A DNA stretch of 64,000 bases from JABCYV01 sp963696025 (GTDB lineage Bacteria; Acidobacteriota; Terriglobia; Terriglobales; Acidobacteriaceae). The translations under genes were made by a program, and so were the position numbers. The notes beneath the pieces were generated by a model. The model saw only the letters and a list, made by a program, of their open reading frames with translations, was not told the origin of the DNA and did no database searches. The stretch is from assembly GCA_963696025.1 (NCBI GenBank), contig CAVOII010000011.1, positions 62,001 to 126,000 of the forward strand. Direction: 5' to 3'. The stretch's first letter is position 1; every line of letters starts with the position of its first letter. Below are positions 1 through 8,589 of the stretch, piece after piece.

Positions 1-9
1 TAGCTTGCT

Positions 10-147
10 GAATTTCGGGTAGTGTCTCAGTTTGCTTGTCATCCCGGTCGAGCGTTCTTTGAGAAGCGAGGGATCTGAGCGCACCGATTCGTGCTGGCGC
101 ACGAAAGGCGCGCATCCGCTGGCAAACTGAGACACTACCGAATTTCG
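10..147. mobile_element. MITE-like element with terminal inverted repeats and target duplication
   Basis: An 18-base sequence GGTAGTGTCTCAGTTTGC (18-35) recurs as its exact reverse complement at 122-139. The 122-bp unit is flanked on both sides by the same 8 bases, GAATTTCG (10-17 and 140-147), as expected of a target-site duplication. No coding sequence is inside. The interior carries a 'catcccggtcgag...gcgagggatctg' stretch that resembles the palindromic repeat at 3335-3402. The shape is that of a miniature inverted-repeat transposable element moved in trans by a transposase not seen here. The arms and duplication are directly visible; mobility is inferred. Confidence 0.75.
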
Positions 148-212
148 AAAACCATAGCGCAAATGTAAGTCGAGAGTTAAAATCAAGCGCTATTCTTACG
201 TCCGGACGGACC

Positions 213-632
213 TTGATGAAATCGGCAGAGAAAAAACTCTCGAGCGAGCAAAGTCAGAGTCTGGTTCGGGCAGCGCGGAAAGCCATGAGGCATGCTTACG
301 CACCCTATTCACACTTCAGGGTCGGAGCCGCTTTCCTCACCTCGAAAGGCGAGCTTTTTTCTGGATGTAATGTGGAAAATGCATCCTACGGTTTGTCGAA
401 TTGTGCGGAGCGCACCGCGATCTTTGCGGCAATCGCCCAATCGGGCTCGAAACTGAATATTCGCGCCGTCGCGGTGGTGAATGACCAAGGCGTACCTTGT
501 TCGCCCTGCGGTGCATGCCGCCAGGTGATTTATGAGTTCGGTCCAGATGCGACGGTTTTCTTTCAGACCGCCAAGGGATGGAAGGAAAGTCACATCACAG
601 AACTCTTGCCGGAAGGATTCCGCCTCAAGTGA
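213..632 (+). CDS. cdd: cytidine deaminase
   Basis: Zinc-dependent hydrolytic deamination of cytidine and deoxycytidine to uridine and deoxyuridine, in the cytosol. The protein is 139 aa, the normal length of the homotetrameric class. It shows the substrate segment F-R-V-G-A-A, the catalytic N-A-S-Y-G...C-A-E-R motif and the second zinc pair P-C-G-A-C-R-Q. The frame opens with TTG (213) directly followed by ATG (216); either could start. The stop overlaps the GTG start of the phosphorylase gene by 4 bases, so the two are probably translationally coupled. It opens the cdd-pdp-nupC operon, and its product feeds the phosphorylase. Confidence 0.95.
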   Translation: MMKSAEKKLSSEQSQSLVRAARKAMRHAYAPYSHFRVGAAFLTSKGELFSGCNVENASYGLSNCAERTAIFAAIAQSGSKLNIRAVAVVNDQGVPCSPCGACRQVIYEFGPDATVFFQTAKGWKESHITELLPEGFRLK

Positions 633-1990
633 GAGAGTCGCACGGAAGCTCTGCTCCAGCTCCAATCCGTGCTGTCGATGTAATTCGCAAGAAGCGCGAT
701 GGGCAGGAACTTTCACGCGCCGAAATCGAATATCTGGTTCAGGCCTACACTCGGGATGAGATTCCTGATTACCAGGTTTCCGCATGGCTCATGGCTGTCA
801 TCCTTCGCGGCATGACGCGGGCTGAGACCTCCGCATTGACTGACGCGATGCTGCACTCGGGCGAAGTGCTCGACCTTTCTGAATTTCCAGCGAAAAAAGT
901 AGACAAACACTCTACCGGTGGAGTGGGCGACAAGACCTCTCTGGTGTTAGCGCCGCTTGTGGCGGCGGGCGGCCTGGTAGTGCCAATGATTAGCGGGCGA
1001 GGGCTGGGACACACTGGCGGCACGCTGGATAAACTGGAATCGATTCCTGGATTCAACGTCAACCTCTCAGTGCCACAGTTCCGCAAGGTCCTGGATAAGT
1101 GTGGCTGCGCCATGATCGGACAGACTTCCGAAATCGCTCCTGCCGACCGCAAACTCTACGCCCTGCGCGATGTCACGGCAACGGTGGAGAGTCCGCATTT
1201 AATTTGTGCTTCCATCATGAGCAAGAAGCTTGCTGAGGGCATCGATGCTTTGGTGCTGGACGTGAAGACTGGCGCCGGGGCTTTTATGAAGGAGGAGAAA
1301 GACGCAGTTTTTCTCGCCGAGTTGATGGTGGAAACCGGCGAGGCCATGGGTAAGGCGATGGTCGCCTTGATCACGAACATGGATGAGCCTCTTGGGATGT
1401 ATGTGGGCAATTCACTCGAAGTCGCGGAAGTGCTGGACGTGCTACGTGGAAAGGGACCTGAGGACCTCAGAGAATTATGTCTTGAACTGGCGGGCTGGAT
1501 GTTTCACCTGGGCGGTGCCGCAGATACGGTGGCGCAGGGTAGAAGTATCTCTCAGCAACTCATCACGTCAGGTAAGGCGCTGGAGAAATTTCTCCACATG
1601 GTGACCTTGCAAGGCGGAGACGCCCGAGTAATTGATAATCCTGACCGGCTGCCCCACGCCAAACATACGCTGGAGGTGAACAGCCCAAGCAGTGGCCGCA
1701 TTATTGCCATCGACTGCGAAGCGGTTGGCACCGCCTGCGTAGTTCTGGGCGGAGGACGCGAGAAGAAAGAAGATGCCGTCGACCCGGCGGTGGGGATTGT
1801 GTTGCATCGCAAAGTTGGTGATTCCGTGAAAGCCGGAGCGTCACTTGCCACGCTTCACTACAATTCCGCAAGTCGTGGTGGTCAACATGCCAAAGAGATG
1901 CTCCTGCGCAGCTATCAAATCTCTGACACACAAAGCATACTGAAGAAGAAACTTGTGCATCGAGTCATTCGAGGGTCGAGAGGAAAATAA
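629..1990 (+). CDS. pdp: pyrimidine-nucleoside (thymidine) phosphorylase
   Basis: Phosphorolysis of uridine, deoxyuridine and thymidine to free base plus (deoxy)ribose-1-phosphate. Visible signatures are K-H-S-T-G-G-V-G-D-K (phosphate site), S-G-R-G-L-G-H-T-G-G-T-L-D-K and S-I-M-S-K-K-L-A-E-G, followed by the usual C-terminal alpha/beta domain. The frame is open from ATG 578, but I chose GTG 629. It overlaps the cdd stop as GTGA, has GGAAGG about 12 bases upstream, and puts the conserved opening R-A-V-D-V-I-R-K-K-R-D-G near the N-terminus (453 aa). Three bases separate its stop from the permease gene. The deoA and pdp types cannot be told apart by eye. Confidence 0.93.
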   Translation: MRESHGSSAPAPIRAVDVIRKKRDGQELSRAEIEYLVQAYTRDEIPDYQVSAWLMAVILRGMTRAETSALTDAMLHSGEVLDLSEFPAKKVDKHSTGGVGDKTSLVLAPLVAAGGLVVPMISGRGLGHTGGTLDKLESIPGFNVNLSVPQFRKVLDKCGCAMIGQTSEIAPADRKLYALRDVTATVESPHLICASIMSKKLAEGIDALVLDVKTGAGAFMKEEKDAVFLAELMVETGEAMGKAMVALITNMDEPLGMYVGNSLEVAEVLDVLRGKGPEDLRELCLELAGWMFHLGGAADTVAQGRSISQQLITSGKALEKFLHMVTLQGGDARVIDNPDRLPHAKHTLEVNSPSSGRIIAIDCEAVGTACVVLGGGREKKEDAVDPAVGIVLHRKVGDSVKAGASLATLHYNSASRGGQHAKEMLLRSYQISDTQSILKKKLVHRVIRGSRGK

Positions 1991-1993
1991 ATA

Positions 1994-3238
1994 ATGGGGC
2001 GATTCACCGGCATTCTCGGTCTGCTGACCATGTTAAGCTTGGCTTTTATTTTCTCCACGAACCGGCGCGCGATTCGCGGGAAGACTGTCGCCTGGGGGTT
2101 GGGCCTGCAGTTCGCCTTCGCTGTTTTTGTTTTGCGAATTGATATCGGCCGCCAGATTTTCCAAAAAGCCGGGGATGCGGTGAATCGACTGCTTAGTTAT
2201 GCGTTCGTAGGTTCGGAATTTGTTTTCGGAGAGTTAGGCAAGCAAGGCTCCCATTTCGGCTTTTCTTTCGCCTTCCAGGTACTGCCGACGGTCATTTTCA
2301 TCTGCGCATTATTCGCCATTCTTTACCACTACGGCATCATGCAGTTCATCATCCGAATCGCGGCATGGCTCATGACAAAGGTCATGGGTGCCAGCGGCGC
2401 CGAGTCGCTGAATGTGGCTGCCAGCATCTTTATGGGACAAACCGAAGCGCCTGTCAGCATCCGGCCTTTTCTCCCTGATCTCACCCGCTCCGAGCTCATG
2501 ACCGTGATGACCAGCGGGATGGCCCACGTCTCGGGCGGAATCATGGCCGCCTATATCGCGTTCGGTATCGAGCCCAGGCATTTGCTTAGCGCCGTTATCA
2601 TGACCGCTCCGGGCACCATTCTGGTTTCGAAGATGCTGGTGCCCGAGACCGAACAACCTAAGACCGCTGGACGCGTGGTGATGAGCGAAGAAGAAGTGGA
2701 AGCCGAAGCGAAGGAAAACCTGCTGGGCGCGGTGGCCCGCGGTACCAGCGACGGCCTGCGCATGGCGCTCAACGTCGGCGCCATGCTGATTGCGTTTCTG
2801 GCACTGATCGCATTGTTTGATGGAATCATGCACGGAATTCACAATGGGCTCGCGAACCTGGGCTTCCGCTGGTTCCCCTGGAGCCTGGAGAATATTTTTG
2901 GTGCGCTGTTCGCCCCCGTGGCCTGGGTGATCGGAATTCCATGGAAAGACTGCGCTACCATCGGTAATTTGCTGGGAACACGAATGGTGCTGAATGAATT
3001 GGTCGCGTTTTCGATGCTGGGGCCGCAGAGAGCCGTTCTTGATCCACGTTCCTTTACCATCGCTACTTTCGCATTGTGCGGCTTCGCCAACTTGAGTTCG
3101 ATCGGGATTCAGATCGGCGGCATTGGCGCTTTGGCGCCCAACAAGAGAGGCGAATTGGCGCGCTTAGGGTTCCGCGCGATGTTGGCGGGCACAATGGCGA
3201 ATCTGATGTCGGCTTCCATCGCGGGAATGCTGATCTAG
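1994..3238 (+). CDS. nupC: concentrative nucleoside transporter (NupC/CNT family)
   Basis: Inner-membrane nucleoside:cation symporter of 414 aa, the usual length for bacterial CNTs. It has many hydrophobic segments and the family core motifs G-Q-T-E-A-P...I-R-P-F-L, T-R-S-E-L-M-T-V-M-T-S-G-M-A and N-E-L-V-A-F-S-M-L, the nucleoside- and cation-binding parts of the fold. It lies 3 bases after the phosphorylase stop, so it is the transport arm of a cdd-pdp-nupC salvage operon. Substrate range (pyrimidine only or broad) cannot be read from sequence, though the partners suggest pyrimidine nucleosides. Confidence 0.93.
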   Translation: MGRFTGILGLLTMLSLAFIFSTNRRAIRGKTVAWGLGLQFAFAVFVLRIDIGRQIFQKAGDAVNRLLSYAFVGSEFVFGELGKQGSHFGFSFAFQVLPTVIFICALFAILYHYGIMQFIIRIAAWLMTKVMGASGAESLNVAASIFMGQTEAPVSIRPFLPDLTRSELMTVMTSGMAHVSGGIMAAYIAFGIEPRHLLSAVIMTAPGTILVSKMLVPETEQPKTAGRVVMSEEEVEAEAKENLLGAVARGTSDGLRMALNVGAMLIAFLALIALFDGIMHGIHNGLANLGFRWFPWSLENIFGALFAPVAWVIGIPWKDCATIGNLLGTRMVLNELVAFSMLGPQRAVLDPRSFTIATFALCGFANLSSIGIQIGGIGALAPNKRGELARLGFRAMLAGTMANLMSASIAGMLI

Positions 3239-3246
3239 TGACTCTT

Positions 3247-3297
3247 GTAGCGCCGCCGTCCTCGGCGGCCCCAGTGCCGGCGAGACGCCGGCGCTAC
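3247..3297. repeat. GC-rich palindromic repeat (GTAGCGCCG...CGGCGCTAC)
   Basis: Nine-base arms GTAGCGCCG (3247-3255) and CGGCGCTAC (3289-3297) enclose further self-complementary GC runs (CGCCG...CGGCG and GCCGGCG...CGCCGGC). It starts 8 bases after the nupC stop. It could act as a transcript-end hairpin but lacks a T-tract; I see it as a dispersed intergenic repeat. Confidence 0.55.
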
Positions 3298-3334
3298 TCG
3301 CAGAACTCAGGTGCGGCTCCGCACTAGATTTTGC

Positions 3335-3402
3335 CATCCCGAGCCAAGCGAGGGATCTGTAGTCTCGCAGCACGATGCAGATCCCTCACTTCGCTCGGGA
3401 TG
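3335..3402. repeat. 25-bp imperfect inverted repeat (CATCCCGAG family)
   Basis: Arms of 25 bases at 3335-3359 and 3378-3402 are complementary at 23 positions, with an 18-base loop. It sits between the convergent nupC and dihydropyrimidinase genes. The same 'catccc...gcgagggatctg' wording is inside the MITE-like unit near position 45-80 and a relative is at 10.07 kb, so this is a dispersed family in this genome. Confidence 0.65.
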
Positions 3403-3426
3403 ACAATTCATGAGCGGCAATGGCCA

Positions 3427-4818
3427 TCATTGTTGCGAATAGAGTGATCGCTTGAGAAATTCTCCGGCACCTGGACGCCCGACGAATTTGTCAGCTTCTA
3501 TGAGGACCCGGCCACGCGAGAGTACCGCGTCGGGCATGCCGGTCACTTGGATTCCTTCAAACATAGAATAGTCGACTCGCATGTGATGGGTCTTTGCGCT
3601 GATAGTGTGCTTTCGCTGGGGATCAAAAATCACCAAGTCAGCGTCGCTGCCCACTGCGATTGTTCCCTTCCGCGGATAGAGGCCGAAGAGCTTTGCCGGC
3701 GTTGTCGAAACCAGCTCCACAAAGCGGTTCACGCTGAATCGGCCCTGGGCAACGCCGCCGGAATAAATCAGGCTCATGCGATGCTCGATCCCCGGACCTC
3801 CATTGGGAATTTTCGTGAAATCATCGCGCCCCAGTTCCTTCTGCTCCTTGAAACAGAACGGGCAGTGGTCGGTCGAGACCACTTGCAGGTGGTCGCGCTT
3901 CAATCCGTTCCAGAGTTTTTCCTGGTGCCACTTCTCGCGCAACGGAGGCGTGAAAACGTACTTTGCTCCCTCGAATCCCGGCACATCAAAATTCTCAATG
4001 GAAAGATATAGATATTGCGGACAGGTTTCAGCGTAAACGGGCAGGCCGCGATCGCGGGCCTCGCGGACTTTCTCGAGCGCGTCATTGCAGCTCAAATGCA
4101 CGATGTAGACTGGCGCTCCAGCCATTTCCGCCAGCGCGATGGCGCGTGCCGTGGCCTCTGCTTCCGCCGTGGTCGGCCGAGTCAGAGCGTGATACTTCGG
4201 TGCTTTTTTCCCTTCCGCCAGAGCCTGTTGCACGATCACGTCAATGGCGCTACCGTTTTCGGCATGCATGCAGACCAAGCCGCCATTTTTCGCCGTCGCC
4301 CGCAGCGCTTTGAAGATGCTGCCATCGTCCAGCATGAACACTCCAGGATAAGCCATGAACAGTTTGAAGCTGGTGACGCCTTCACGCACCAAAGCATTCA
4401 TTTCGTCGAGTTGGGCGTCTGGCAGGTCGGTGATGATGCAGTGAAATGAATAGTCAGCAACCGCCTTACCGGATGCCTTTTGCATCCAGGTGTCGAAGGC
4501 CGTGCGCAAAGATTGTCCCTTGTACTGGATCGCGAAATCGATGAGGGTTGTCGTCCCCCCGAAAGCTGCCGCCCGAGTACCGGTCTCAAAATCATCTGCG
4601 CTTTTAGTGCCGCCGAAGGGCATGTCAAGATGAGTGTGCACATCGATTCCGCCGGGCAAGACGTACTTTCCGGCGGCATCGATGATTTTTGCGGCATTAT
4701 CGCGAGGAAGGCTCTGTCCGATCGCGGTGATCTTGCCGCCGCTGATGGCGAGGTCGCTGGCGTAGGTGTCCGTTGCGGTGACCACGCGTCCGTTTACGAT
4801 GACCGTGTCAAAGCCCAT
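3427..4818 (-). CDS. hydA: dihydropyrimidinase (D-hydantoinase)
   Basis: Cyclic amidohydrolase that opens 5,6-dihydrouracil or dihydrothymine to N-carbamoyl-beta-amino acids (second step of reductive pyrimidine degradation). At 463 aa it is the normal family length. The binuclear zinc ligands are visible: H-T-H-L-D-M-P-F-G-G near residue 60, the carbamylated lysine in S-F-K-L-F-M-A-Y near 150, H-A-E-N-G, H-L-S-C and S-T-D-H-C-P-F. Start ATG 4818 is preceded by GAGGAGAC-type sequence. It is divergent from the LLM oxidoreductase and on the same strand as beta-ureidopropionase (10.2-11.1 kb), which takes the next step. Hydantoinase and phenylhydantoinase variants cannot be excluded. Confidence 0.92.
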   Translation of the reverse strand: MGFDTVIVNGRVVTATDTYASDLAISGGKITAIGQSLPRDNAAKIIDAAGKYVLPGGIDVHTHLDMPFGGTKSADDFETGTRAAAFGGTTTLIDFAIQYKGQSLRTAFDTWMQKASGKAVADYSFHCIITDLPDAQLDEMNALVREGVTSFKLFMAYPGVFMLDDGSIFKALRATAKNGGLVCMHAENGSAIDVIVQQALAEGKKAPKYHALTRPTTAEAEATARAIALAEMAGAPVYIVHLSCNDALEKVREARDRGLPVYAETCPQYLYLSIENFDVPGFEGAKYVFTPPLREKWHQEKLWNGLKRDHLQVVSTDHCPFCFKEQKELGRDDFTKIPNGGPGIEHRMSLIYSGGVAQGRFSVNRFVELVSTTPAKLFGLYPRKGTIAVGSDADLVIFDPQRKHTISAKTHHMRVDYSMFEGIQVTGMPDAVLSRGRVLIEADKFVGRPGAGEFLKRSLYSQQ

Positions 4819-4911
4819 ACCGGTGTCTCCTCGTCCGATAGCGGAGGACGCATTTTATGCTAAACTGCGAGACTTTCGGACGTCGATTTCCCCCAAGTGA
4901 TGGTTGGGTGC

Positions 4912-5002
4912 ACTTTGTGTACCTTTGTGTCCTTAGTGGTTGAATGTTTTTGACGTTGAGTCAAGAGCAATAACCACAGCGGACACAATGGATCACAAAG
5001 GA
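4912..5002. repeat. inverted repeat of the CTTTGTGTCC/GGACACAA family
   Basis: Left arm 'actttgtgtacctttgtgtccttagtggtt' type sequence (about 4912-4941) is largely complementary to 'aaccacagcggacacaatggatcacaaag' (about 4972-5000). The arms are imperfect and the loop is about 30 bases. It fills most of the gap between the divergent hydA and LLM genes; any promoters for these genes must overlap or abut it. Confidence 0.5.
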
Positions 5003-5045
5003 GCCCGGGGCACGCCGTAGCGATTTGGCAAAGGAGAATGCCACG

Positions 5046-6047
5046 ATGCAGTTTGGTATCACCATCAAGCCCGATATGACCGTCGATCGCATCGTCGCGC
5101 TCACGCGCCAGGCGGAAGCTGCCGGTTTTCAATATGGCTGGATTTTCGATTCCCACGTCTTGTGGCTCGAGCCTTACCCTCTCCTCACTCTGATGGCCAC
5201 CAACACCAGGATGATGCTTCTCGGCCCCTGCGTGACCAATCCCGCGGTTCGCGACCTGACTGTAACGGCAAGCTTGTTCGCGACTCTGAATCTGATTTCG
5301 GGAGGGCGCATGCAGCTTGGCATGGGCCGTGGAGATAGTTCCCGGCGCGTGCTGGGCAAAAAACCGGTTGGGGCGGGCGATCTGGAGCGAGCGGTCAAGA
5401 CTTTTCGCGAACTGACGGCGGGACGTGAGGTCGAATACGACGGCCAACGCACACGGATTTCATGGGCTAAGGGCTCTCCTCCGGTGTGGATCGCAGGATA
5501 TGGACCCAAGGTGTTGGATTTGGCGGGAAGGGTTGCTGACGGCGTCATCTTGCAATTCGCCGACCCACACCTGATTGCTTGGTGCCTCAGTTTCGTGAAG
5601 AAGGGCGCCGAGGAAGCGGGGCGCGATCCGAAAAAGATCGAAGTCATGGCAGCGGCGCCGGTGTGGGTTTCCAGTGATCTGAAGGTGGCTCGGAGCCGGG
5701 TAAAGTGGTTTCCCGCGCTGGTTTCAAACCACGTGATAGATCTTATTTCGCGCTACAAGCCTGAGGATCTTCCGGCCGAACTCACCTCGTTTGTGAGCAA
5801 TCGCGGCAGCTACGATTATCAACAGCATTGCGAAGTCGACAGCGACAATTCGAAATTCGTTTCAGATGAAGTTGTAGACCGCTTTTGCTTGATCGGTCCG
5901 GCGGAGGCGCATCGAAAGAAGCTGCGGGCGCTGGCTGATGTCGGAGTCACGCAGTTCAATATTTATCTGATGTGCGGGGATGAAGAGGACACGCTGGAAA
6001 CGTATAAGAAGGAAATATTGCCGGCGTTCCAAACCTTAGTTCGTTGA
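5046..6047 (+). CDS. LLM-class flavin/F420-dependent oxidoreductase
   Basis: Luciferase-like monooxygenase superfamily (TIM barrel) protein of 333 aa. It begins M-Q-F-G-I-T-I-K-P-D and has the typical G-R-M-Q-L-G-M-G-R-G-D-S-S and P-V-W-I-A-G-Y-G-P-K segments lining the cofactor site. I chose ATG 5046 over TTG 5025 because AAAGGAG lies about 9 bases upstream. The frame ends 8 bases from the convergent 806-aa gene. Placement between dihydropyrimidinase and beta-ureidopropionase suggests a redox step in pyrimidine or hydantoin catabolism; LLM proteins are known there (RutA), but this is not a clear RutA. Cofactor (FMN or F420) is undetermined. Confidence 0.85.
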   Translation: MQFGITIKPDMTVDRIVALTRQAEAAGFQYGWIFDSHVLWLEPYPLLTLMATNTRMMLLGPCVTNPAVRDLTVTASLFATLNLISGGRMQLGMGRGDSSRRVLGKKPVGAGDLERAVKTFRELTAGREVEYDGQRTRISWAKGSPPVWIAGYGPKVLDLAGRVADGVILQFADPHLIAWCLSFVKKGAEEAGRDPKKIEVMAAAPVWVSSDLKVARSRVKWFPALVSNHVIDLISRYKPEDLPAELTSFVSNRGSYDYQQHCEVDSDNSKFVSDEVVDRFCLIGPAEAHRKKLRALADVGVTQFNIYLMCGDEEDTLETYKKEILPAFQTLVR

Positions 6048-6055
6048 ACGGGATT

Positions 6056-8476
6056 TCACTGTGGCAGCGTGGGTAGTGTCGCAATATTGGCCGTCGACGG
6101 GTCATCCCGCAGTCTGAGATACACGGGAGTTCCGTTGACACGTGGCACGCTCACGCTGGTTTCCGCAAAGCCTAGCGGAATCGAAACCGCCTGTTTGAAT
6201 TCCGGGTCGGCGGCGACGGAGTCGATCAGGAAAAGCTTCGTACCTATAAGCTTACATTGCTCATCGGGCTTGGCTGGGCAATCGATTTCCTTCAATGAAG
6301 GGGTTCGAACTAGAGTTACCAGCGATTGCCAATCTCCTTTCGCTCCGTTCGCGTCGACCGGGCGGAATCGAAGCGGACCGAAAGCGGATGGTCCAAAGCT
6401 CTTGAGAGGATCAAGCGTTGCCAGAACGTTGTGCGCGTCCTCCAGCACAACGTCTCCATCGTTCACACTCAAAAAAGCTTCAAAGGAGTTGTCTGCCGCT
6501 GCAACCTCGATCTTTTCAGTCCTCGAGAATACCTCAGGTATTTCACTGCGTAAGAAAAAAATCAGGTGTCCGTCCTGTGGGAGATCATCCGGATTCTCAA
6601 GTCGAACCGTCGAAGGCGCTGAGCCTGGCTGTATGCTCTTATTTACCAGAGCTACTTTGGGACGAGCGGGCAGAACTGTTGCTGGTACCTCGAAGGTCCT
6701 TCCATCTTTGAGACCGACGTGCGCAATCAGGGTGTGTTCGGGCAGGATGGCGGCGGAACTCGAAGTCGACAATCGCAGCTCGTCTTTTTGTTCGACACGC
6801 GACAAATTCACCGGAATAAAACGAATTCCGTCTAAATCGAGACTCGCAACCTCATCCAGTCGCGTGCCGCTCAAAACGCCTTGTTGATCGCCGGCGTTGA
6901 TGACGAAACGTTCCATGTGTCCTGGTTCCGCATAGGCGTTCAGCTGCACTTCATCGGGTTGAGCGAATCCGAATTCGTTTAGTAGGATCGTTGCCGACCC
7001 CGGTAGAGTGTTCTGAAGAGGGACCTGGACCTCGAGTTCGTTAGATTTTGACAGTTTCCAGTTTGCTTTAGTTATCGTTCCTGCTGCGTCTCTAACTCTA
7101 ACGTCCTCGACGCAGGTGGCATCGTTGGATTGTAAGTGCAAGGTGTCCTCACGACCAACCACCAGTGCGCTCCGATCCGCGGTCGGCACCGTCCATTGCG
7201 ATGAATGCGAGCTTTGAAAATTGAAGGCCGGTCCGGCAAAAGATTGGAATCCCCAGAATCCATGGAGCTGTCCTCGGATTGATGCCGCTTGAATCGGTTG
7301 AAGCGCATGAGCATCGATCAGGAAGCCACCACGTGTGGCATCGGCTATCGCAGGCAATTCGATAGGACCGGCAGCGCTTGGTACCCGCAAAGTAAAATCG
7401 TGCGCCAGGGATGTGGAGAAGACCAGAGGAGCGCCTTCCACCGGGAGGACTAACGACGGCTTTTGCAGACAAGAGACCTGGTTCGAATCTACCGCCCGAA
7501 GCGGAGGGAACTGCGCTGCCTCCACTGCTGGCAGTCCGACCACCAGCACTGACTTGGGCTTAAGAAAAGAGGGAGGATTATTGAGCTTAAGATTCAACCG
7601 ATCATCTTTTGCCACCGCCAGAGCGGGAATGTACTGGTAAGTGGCAGTGTGAAGACTCCCCATAATCCGCGCGAGGTCGACCACAGCACCGACGTACGGA
7701 CTGTAATATCCGCCACCAGCCAATCTGGTATTGCTAAGCTGTCCAATCAAGTCAGAAGATGGTCCGGAAGTAAGAGCGGCAACCATGGATTGACTATGAC
7801 CGTCATCGAGCACCAGTTGATCGGTATGCTGAGTCAAGCAAGAGGTCTGCTGTTCGACAGGCTTGTCGAAGCATTGCTGATCCAGTTTGATGGTTAAGCT
7901 TCGCGCCAGCACAACCGAGCGATCGTGCAGTGCCTTGGGATCATTGTCTGAAGTTTCCCTGATGGCGTTAATGTATCGATCCAATCGTGAACGGTCCAGA
8001 TTGGCTTGGTTCAAGTCCTGCGATGCCCTCACGAAGGCTCCGGGCTTACCCTTTACCGTTGACCGTAGGGTGCTGAAGTCTCCTCCAGTCTCTGGAGCCA
8101 GGAACAGCAGGGCCTGTTGTGCATCCTGGGGCACGACAATGACGACACCCTCTTCGCGTACCTTCTTGTTCCAGGTTTCTGCCTTGGTGAACCAAGCATC
8201 TGGCGGAGGATTCGTGGGGCCCCGAAGAAATGCAGCAATCAGCAAGTAACGAGCAGATTGGTCCTCGGGAAGGTCCGCATGCACCCAAATCCGGTCTCCT
8301 GGCTGCAAGTTGGGGACCTGTGAAATTGGCAGCGTCTTGCCCGCACGGGTCACGCTTACCTGTAATTGCGGTCCTGATAAATCGAACGCCGCGGTGTCCC
8401 CGCGAAGGAAACCTGTGAGGACGAACAGAGAGAGAAGAAAGCCTAGGTGCCGGAATTGCGAAATCATTCTCTTCAA
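6056..8476 (-). CDS. large secreted protein of unknown function
   Basis: 806 aa beginning with a convincing Sec signal (M-K-R-M-I-S-Q-F-R..., then a hydrophobic stretch to about residue 32), so it is exported. I do not recognise a domain. Composition is that of beta-rich extracellular modules: many short hydrophobic alternations, an N-terminal module with P-G-D-R-I-W-V-H-A-D near residue 62-72, a cluster of Cys at about 200-215 (C-F-D-K...T-S-C-L-T), and late repeats of strand-like sequence. It sits alone within the nucleoside island, convergent with the LLM gene. A surface or periplasmic adhesin-like or carbohydrate-binding role is possible but not shown. The frame is intact. Confidence 0.85.
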   Translation of the reverse strand: MKRMISQFRHLGFLLSLFVLTGFLRGDTAAFDLSGPQLQVSVTRAGKTLPISQVPNLQPGDRIWVHADLPEDQSARYLLIAAFLRGPTNPPPDAWFTKAETWNKKVREEGVVIVVPQDAQQALLFLAPETGGDFSTLRSTVKGKPGAFVRASQDLNQANLDRSRLDRYINAIRETSDNDPKALHDRSVVLARSLTIKLDQQCFDKPVEQQTSCLTQHTDQLVLDDGHSQSMVAALTSGPSSDLIGQLSNTRLAGGGYYSPYVGAVVDLARIMGSLHTATYQYIPALAVAKDDRLNLKLNNPPSFLKPKSVLVVGLPAVEAAQFPPLRAVDSNQVSCLQKPSLVLPVEGAPLVFSTSLAHDFTLRVPSAAGPIELPAIADATRGGFLIDAHALQPIQAASIRGQLHGFWGFQSFAGPAFNFQSSHSSQWTVPTADRSALVVGREDTLHLQSNDATCVEDVRVRDAAGTITKANWKLSKSNELEVQVPLQNTLPGSATILLNEFGFAQPDEVQLNAYAEPGHMERFVINAGDQQGVLSGTRLDEVASLDLDGIRFIPVNLSRVEQKDELRLSTSSSAAILPEHTLIAHVGLKDGRTFEVPATVLPARPKVALVNKSIQPGSAPSTVRLENPDDLPQDGHLIFFLRSEIPEVFSRTEKIEVAAADNSFEAFLSVNDGDVVLEDAHNVLATLDPLKSFGPSAFGPLRFRPVDANGAKGDWQSLVTLVRTPSLKEIDCPAKPDEQCKLIGTKLFLIDSVAADPEFKQAVSIPLGFAETSVSVPRVNGTPVYLRLRDDPSTANIATLPTLPQ

Positions 8477-8589
8477 GATGTACGCGAAAACTAGTTGTTT
8501 CTAATTTTACATCGCTACGAAGTTTGGTTTTCGCACACTAGTTCATGGGCGGTGGCGTTTGTCCTCCTCCCGGCGTCGTCCCTCGCCAC

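Noticed and set aside
578..628. N-terminal extension of the phosphorylase to ATG 578
   Set aside because: It overlaps cdd coding sequence; the GTG at 629 has a GTGA overlap and a Shine-Dalgarno and matches the family start.
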